A DNA stretch of 64,000 nt from assembly GCF_001039355.2 (NCBI RefSeq), contig NW_019774792.1:161005-225004 (forward strand), given 5' to 3'. The notes below the pieces were generated by a model. The model ran no database searches. It saw nothing but the letters and a program-made list of their open reading frames with translations, and was not told the origin of the DNA. Positions 60,501-64,000 of this stretch are shown piece after piece (positions within the stretch are counted from its first letter, which is position 1; each line of letters begins with the position of its first letter). Position numbers and translations under genes: made by a program. This stretch comes from Lingula anatina. Lineage: Eukaryota; Brachiopoda; Lingulata; Lingulida; Lingulidae.

Positions 60501-60612
60501 AAAACTACAAAAAGACCTCATTAACAAACTAAGAAAGCACCTTGGAATTGCAGAAGTTAACTTCTTTAACAATGAAGCAGCATTCCTTTTGTCAGATCTA
60601 TTTGGGAAATCA
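60501..60612 (+). other. Possible orphan coding exon
   Basis: After an acceptor-like ATTGTACTGTAG, an open frame reads KLQKDLINKLRKHLGI, AEVNFFNNEAAFLLSDL, FGKSA and reaches a GTATGTC donor-like site. Composition is amphipathic and protein-like, but I recognise no family and no neighbouring exon joins it in phase. An acceptor-like CCTTTGCAG follows at 60873-60881. Confidence 0.25.
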
Positions 60613-61128
60613 GCTGTATGTCAAATATTTTTGTCACATAATGTAAATAGAAAAGTGTAAAAAAATCAGAAATGGTGTCAAATATTCTAATATATCTTTT
60701 TAATGTTTGTGTTTTTTCTCGATTGAATTCACTTCCTTGATTAATTATTACCATAATACAAATATTTGGTTCTAACTTGATGTATTAATATATCTAAAAT
60801 AAGAAAAAGATCAAATCATTGGCAGCTGGTATGTATTAAGGCTATAACTCTATGTGTCTCTTGTCTATTTTCCTTTGCAGCTCTGTGTGATGCTTCTTTA
60901 TCTATAAGAAATATGAACATATATTGTTATGCTATTTACCAAGAATGGACTAAACAGTGATTTTACAATGTACTACTTATTTATACTACATAAAGATGCC
61001 AACCACTTTTAACATTATGAATTCCCTAGTACTTACATCATTTACAGTTGTAAAATTTTTCATACAATTAAAAAAACTCTAAAGTTGAAGCAGACAAACC
61101 ATACTTGCATTTATTTATATACATTTAC

Positions 61129-61829
61129 CTTTTTGGCATAGTCCCTATTTTTCTCATCCATTTTTTCAACTTTCAAAGGGATGTCTTTGCCACTCTTTTT
61201 ATAATCCTTGACGGTTTCTTCAAATTCCTTTGTCATATCAGCATGTTTCTTCAGTTTATGCTCAAAATGCCTGAGTTCTTCCTGTATAGGAAAAAAAACA
61301 TATTTTATTTTAAACTTATAAAAAGTAAAGAAAGGACAGTTTTCATGAACCTTTGATAGTCTTTTTTTTATAACTCATAAACAATAATTTGCCTGGTAAC
61401 CATGTCTTCTGGGTCTTCCGTAAGACGGTCAAATTTTAAAGTTTACATTGACGGGAATCTAATTTTTTCAGTCTTAAGATGGTCTAAAATAGAGAATAGA
61501 TCGACAAAGATAATTGGGAAGACTGTCAGAAAATATCTCTGGATCGGCCCCTGGAACTTCTCAGTGATTTTCTTAAGTTCCAATTACCTCAAATGCTACT
61601 AATTCTTCTGGACTAAAGTCAACCTGTTTAGCCTGCATCCACAATTCGTGGACTTTTGGTTCAGTGAATTTCGTTTCACCATCAGGTACTTTTTTAGCCA
61701 AAAATTCTAGCCTTTCATAATCCATCTTAAGATCTTTATGCCTTTTCTTCAAGTCGGAGTTGATAGATCTCTTTTTATGTCCATCTATTGTATTGTCTTC
61801 AAAATTTTTGATTGAATTATCTGAAACAT
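61129..61829 (-). CDS. LRPAP1: LRPAP1 (LDL receptor-related protein-associated protein), two exons
   Basis: ER chaperone (RAP) that prevents premature ligand binding by LRP-family receptors. Exons 61829-61588 and 61281-61129 join in phase 0. They encode domain 3-like sequence: KKRHKDLKMDYERLEFLAKK, TKFTEPKVHELWMQAKQVDF, SPEELVAFEEELRHFEHKLKK, and a Lys-rich helix ending KNRDYAKK. This matches the human segment around EAEFEEPRVIDLWDLA and ELKHFEAKIEKH. The upstream exons (signal peptide, domains 1-2) and the last exon with the ER-retention tail were not recognised; they are either beyond 61.9 kb and in 59.6-61.1 kb, too divergent, or outside the window. Confidence 0.85.
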
Positions 61830-62148
61830 CTGAAATAGAGTCAAACATTAGAGTATTTAAAATAATCTGTATTTAGTTTGCTTTGCATTAAAATATTTAA
61901 CACTCTTGCATGTAATAGAAACATGTCAAAGTACTTAAATGCACATCATTCTACAACTAGATCATTATCTGTCATTATACTTAAATTTCTATTAAAACAA
62001 GGCGCCGGCGCCGGCNGCAGAGGCATGTGACGGTGCGGTTAGGTATGCGCGGTGGCCTGTAACGTTATAATTAGTAGAGCGAGAGAAAGCAAAGGAGGGC
62101 AAACGTGAAAGAAAGGAAAATCAGTCCATGTGAATAATATATAAACTA

Positions 62149-62372
62149 GAAAAGCACTCCGACAGCGCAGACCTCCGCCAAGGCAGCATTTTTTTAAAAA
62201 TATTATTGATTATTGATTGATTATTGATTCGGATCACCACCATAGACTAATCATATCTTTCTTGGTTCACTTCTGACAGTTCCTGAAAAATTCATCAAAA
62301 TCGGTTCATAACTTTTTGAATTATGTTGATGACTGACAAACAGGGGCGAAAACATTACCCCCTTGGCGGAAA
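62149..62372. repeat. Dispersed repeat, about 220 bp (copy 2 of 2)
   Basis: Same unit as 37046-37262: GACCTCCGCCAAGGCAGC, GATTATTGATTGATTATTG, GGATCACCACCA, AAAATCGGTTCATAACTTTT, then ACATTACCCCCTTGGCGG. The ends are complementary (CCGCCAAGG / CCTTGGCGG). Confidence 0.72.
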
Positions 62373-63908
62373 TAATATACATGTAGGACATACCGTAAAA
62401 GAAAAAAATAATGATAATAAAATAATAGATAAATGACTCCCATAAATAAATGAAAACAAATAAAGAGTGTTACGGGCAGTTACACATACCGCAGGTAAGA
62501 CCTCAAGTCGCCCGATGTTGTAGTTGTTGACTGTAGTTATCATAAATATACCCCCCCCCCGCCGCACCTTGTAGTTTACGGTTTCCCTTTATGTACAATA
62601 AGGTTACATATAGCATGTGACGCAGAAAACTGAAGCAAGTGTCAGGATAATAATTTACATACATCTTCCCTGTTGTGATTTTAGTTTAATATTGCTGGTG
62701 TGTGTAATGCGTTTAATTTGTAAGATTTGTGGAATAGTTCGAATAAATTCCTTTAAAATTAATGCGTTTTTTTATCTCAGTTCAAATTGCATTGCATTGG
62801 GATATCATTTTAATAGCGTAATTAACACACTGTTTTGATTTTTCAGAACTGTCAACTCTGCGGTGATCCTGCAAAATACACGTGCTTCTGACTGATAGAA
62901 TCCTCCAAAGCCTCCTAGTCGGATTTTGGAACCTTGCACAGGCACACACGCACGCACTGACGCGCTCGAACCAACACGCAGCGCACTTGTAATATGGCCA
63001 AAATGGTATACGTTTTTATTGCGACTGTCAAAAAATTTTAGGACTACACCATGTGCATATCAGATTTGAACATACTTTGTTTTTCAAAAATGTGGTCGAT
63101 CATGTTCCCTTTTCAAATTAAATTTGTATGTGTTCTCTGCCTGATCCTGTGAATGGCGATCTAAGACATAAAAGCCAAAGTAATATTAACTACAGTCTTC
63201 TCTATCTTAAATATATTTCGTACCTTCAAATTGAAACAAAAAGAAAAAATTGACTTTGTACAAATAAGTGTTGCAATTTACCATTTTTGTGCTGAAATCA
63301 AGTTTAGAATTATGCAGTGTAGTATGTCACAAAATATATATATAAATTCTGGATCTGCCAATTTTAAGATGTATCATGTCTGCTCAAATAAAAAAAAGCA
63401 CGCCGCACCTTGGTCTATCCTGTATACAGCAATAACTGTATACACAACATACAGTACTAATGATACTTTCAAATGTCCATGGAAAAAATTGACATATTTT
63501 TTTTCTTGAATTTTAAATATAGCTCGACGCCCTTTTTAAATTCGATATTGGTTTCTTTAAGTATAAAACGTGAATACTGGTATTGAAATTCCAGTACAAA
63601 TAGAGAAAGTATTAGGAACAAGTACCAATGCAAGTCCAAACGACATTTTCCAAATGTGAGTAATTCATATTTTTTAAAATTATTTGACTAGAGTCTGTGT
63701 TTATCTAAGTGTGCATATATTTATATTTATTATAGTTCCTCACCATGATTTTCTGTTGCAAAAGATGTTCTAAATAAATAAATAAATATCACACTGGAAT
63801 GACTGTTTTATAGTTTCATAGGAGTCTGGTTTGAGTGATTGCATAGATGTGGGTGACATGAAAAGAATTCTTTTTGAAGTGTAACAAATGGGTCAAGTCC
63901 ATTTGATT

Positions 63909-64000
63909 TGAGGGGTGGCAGGTGGGGCGAGTCCATTCCGTCAGAGGGGTGACAGGTGGGGCGAGTCCATTCCGTCAGAGGGTTGACAGGTGGGGCGAGT
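63909..64000. repeat. 34-bp tandem repeat running off the window end
   Basis: Unit TGACAGGTGGGGCGAGTCCA plus TTCCGTCAGAGGGG/T. Copies start at 63916 (variant TGGCAGG), 63950 and 63984, exactly 34 bases apart; the array continues past the window. A related half-unit (GGGTCAAGTCCATTTG) precedes it. Confidence 0.9.

Larger units (their letters stand above)
58650..61128. other. NFU1 3' UTR and interval to LRPAP1
   Basis: NFU1 3' UTR runs to about 59660. A MITE lies at 59998-60325. A possible coding exon of unknown identity lies at 60501-60612. The C-terminal LRPAP1 exon, which should lie here on the minus strand, was not recognised. Confidence 0.5.
61830..64000. other. LRPAP1 upstream intron or intergenic sequence
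   Basis: Contains a GC-rich palindromic patch with a single N (62001-62016, GGCGCCGGCGCCGGC), a dispersed repeat at 62149-62372, a GA/AT-rich stretch, and a 34-bp tandem array at the end. No convincing exon was seen. Confidence 0.5.

Overview
This is eukaryotic nuclear DNA. It is AT-rich, has phase-consistent GT-AG introns, and is full of microsatellites and transposon remnants. Gene content and the high allelic divergence between duplicated stretches suggest a marine invertebrate, most likely a mollusc such as a bivalve. That assignment is inference.

Six spliced genes and one nested gene are supported. In order: (1) 345-3874 (+), the C-terminal nine exons of a sideroflexin (SFXN1/3-like). 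(2) 5345-22412 (-), a 16-exon ALMS1 (Alstrom syndrome protein) homologue ending in a complete ALMS motif. (3) 11352-12497 (+), an intronless type II glycosyltransferase (Gly_transf_sug family) nested antisense in an ALMS1 intron. (4) 23642-43218 (+), SUPV3L1, the mitochondrial SUV3 RNA helicase, with 16 exons and all helicase motifs. (5) 44837-52733 (-), casein kinase I alpha (CSNK1A1), with a one-base frameshift in the catalytic-loop exon. (6) 57460-58649 (+), the C-terminal Fe-S domain of NFU1. (7) 61129-61829 (-), two exons of the LRP receptor-associated protein (LRPAP1). I checked splice phases exon by exon. ALMS1, SUPV3L1, NFU1, SFXN and LRPAP1 join without breaks. CSNK1A1 joins apart from the one extra base.

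The segment 21.7-31.1 kb is mis-assembled. Two single-N joins (25877 and 29875) bracket a roughly 4-kb piece. Its left 2.8 kb repeats the sequence before it and its right 1.2 kb repeats the sequence after it. The contig before the first N and the contig after the second N abut at the same homologous base. The piece is best read as the other haplotype, inserted as an unmerged gap patch, so ALMS1 exon 22257-22412 and SUPV3L1 exons 1-3 each appear twice. The two haplotypes differ by a 1.33-kb DNA transposon with a clean 6-bp target duplication.

The mobile fraction is informative. Three unrelated-looking elements (24134-25466, 32029-34059, 49116-49470) all begin CAG and end CTG and are flanked by perfect 6-bp target duplications. 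One is nested inside an older MITE whose relative lies at 59998-60325. There is also a LINE 3' end, a roughly 164-bp tandem array of about 9.5 units in a SUPV3L1 intron, a family of long-inverted-repeat MITEs, and several other dispersed repeats.

The genes are housekeeping and do not form one pathway. Three are mitochondrial (sideroflexin, SUPV3L1, NFU1), ALMS1 is centrosomal/ciliary, CK1 alpha is a signalling kinase and LRPAP1 is an ER chaperone. SFXN/ALMS1 and SUPV3L1/CSNK1A1 converge. ALMS1/SUPV3L1 and CSNK1A1/NFU1 are head-to-head.
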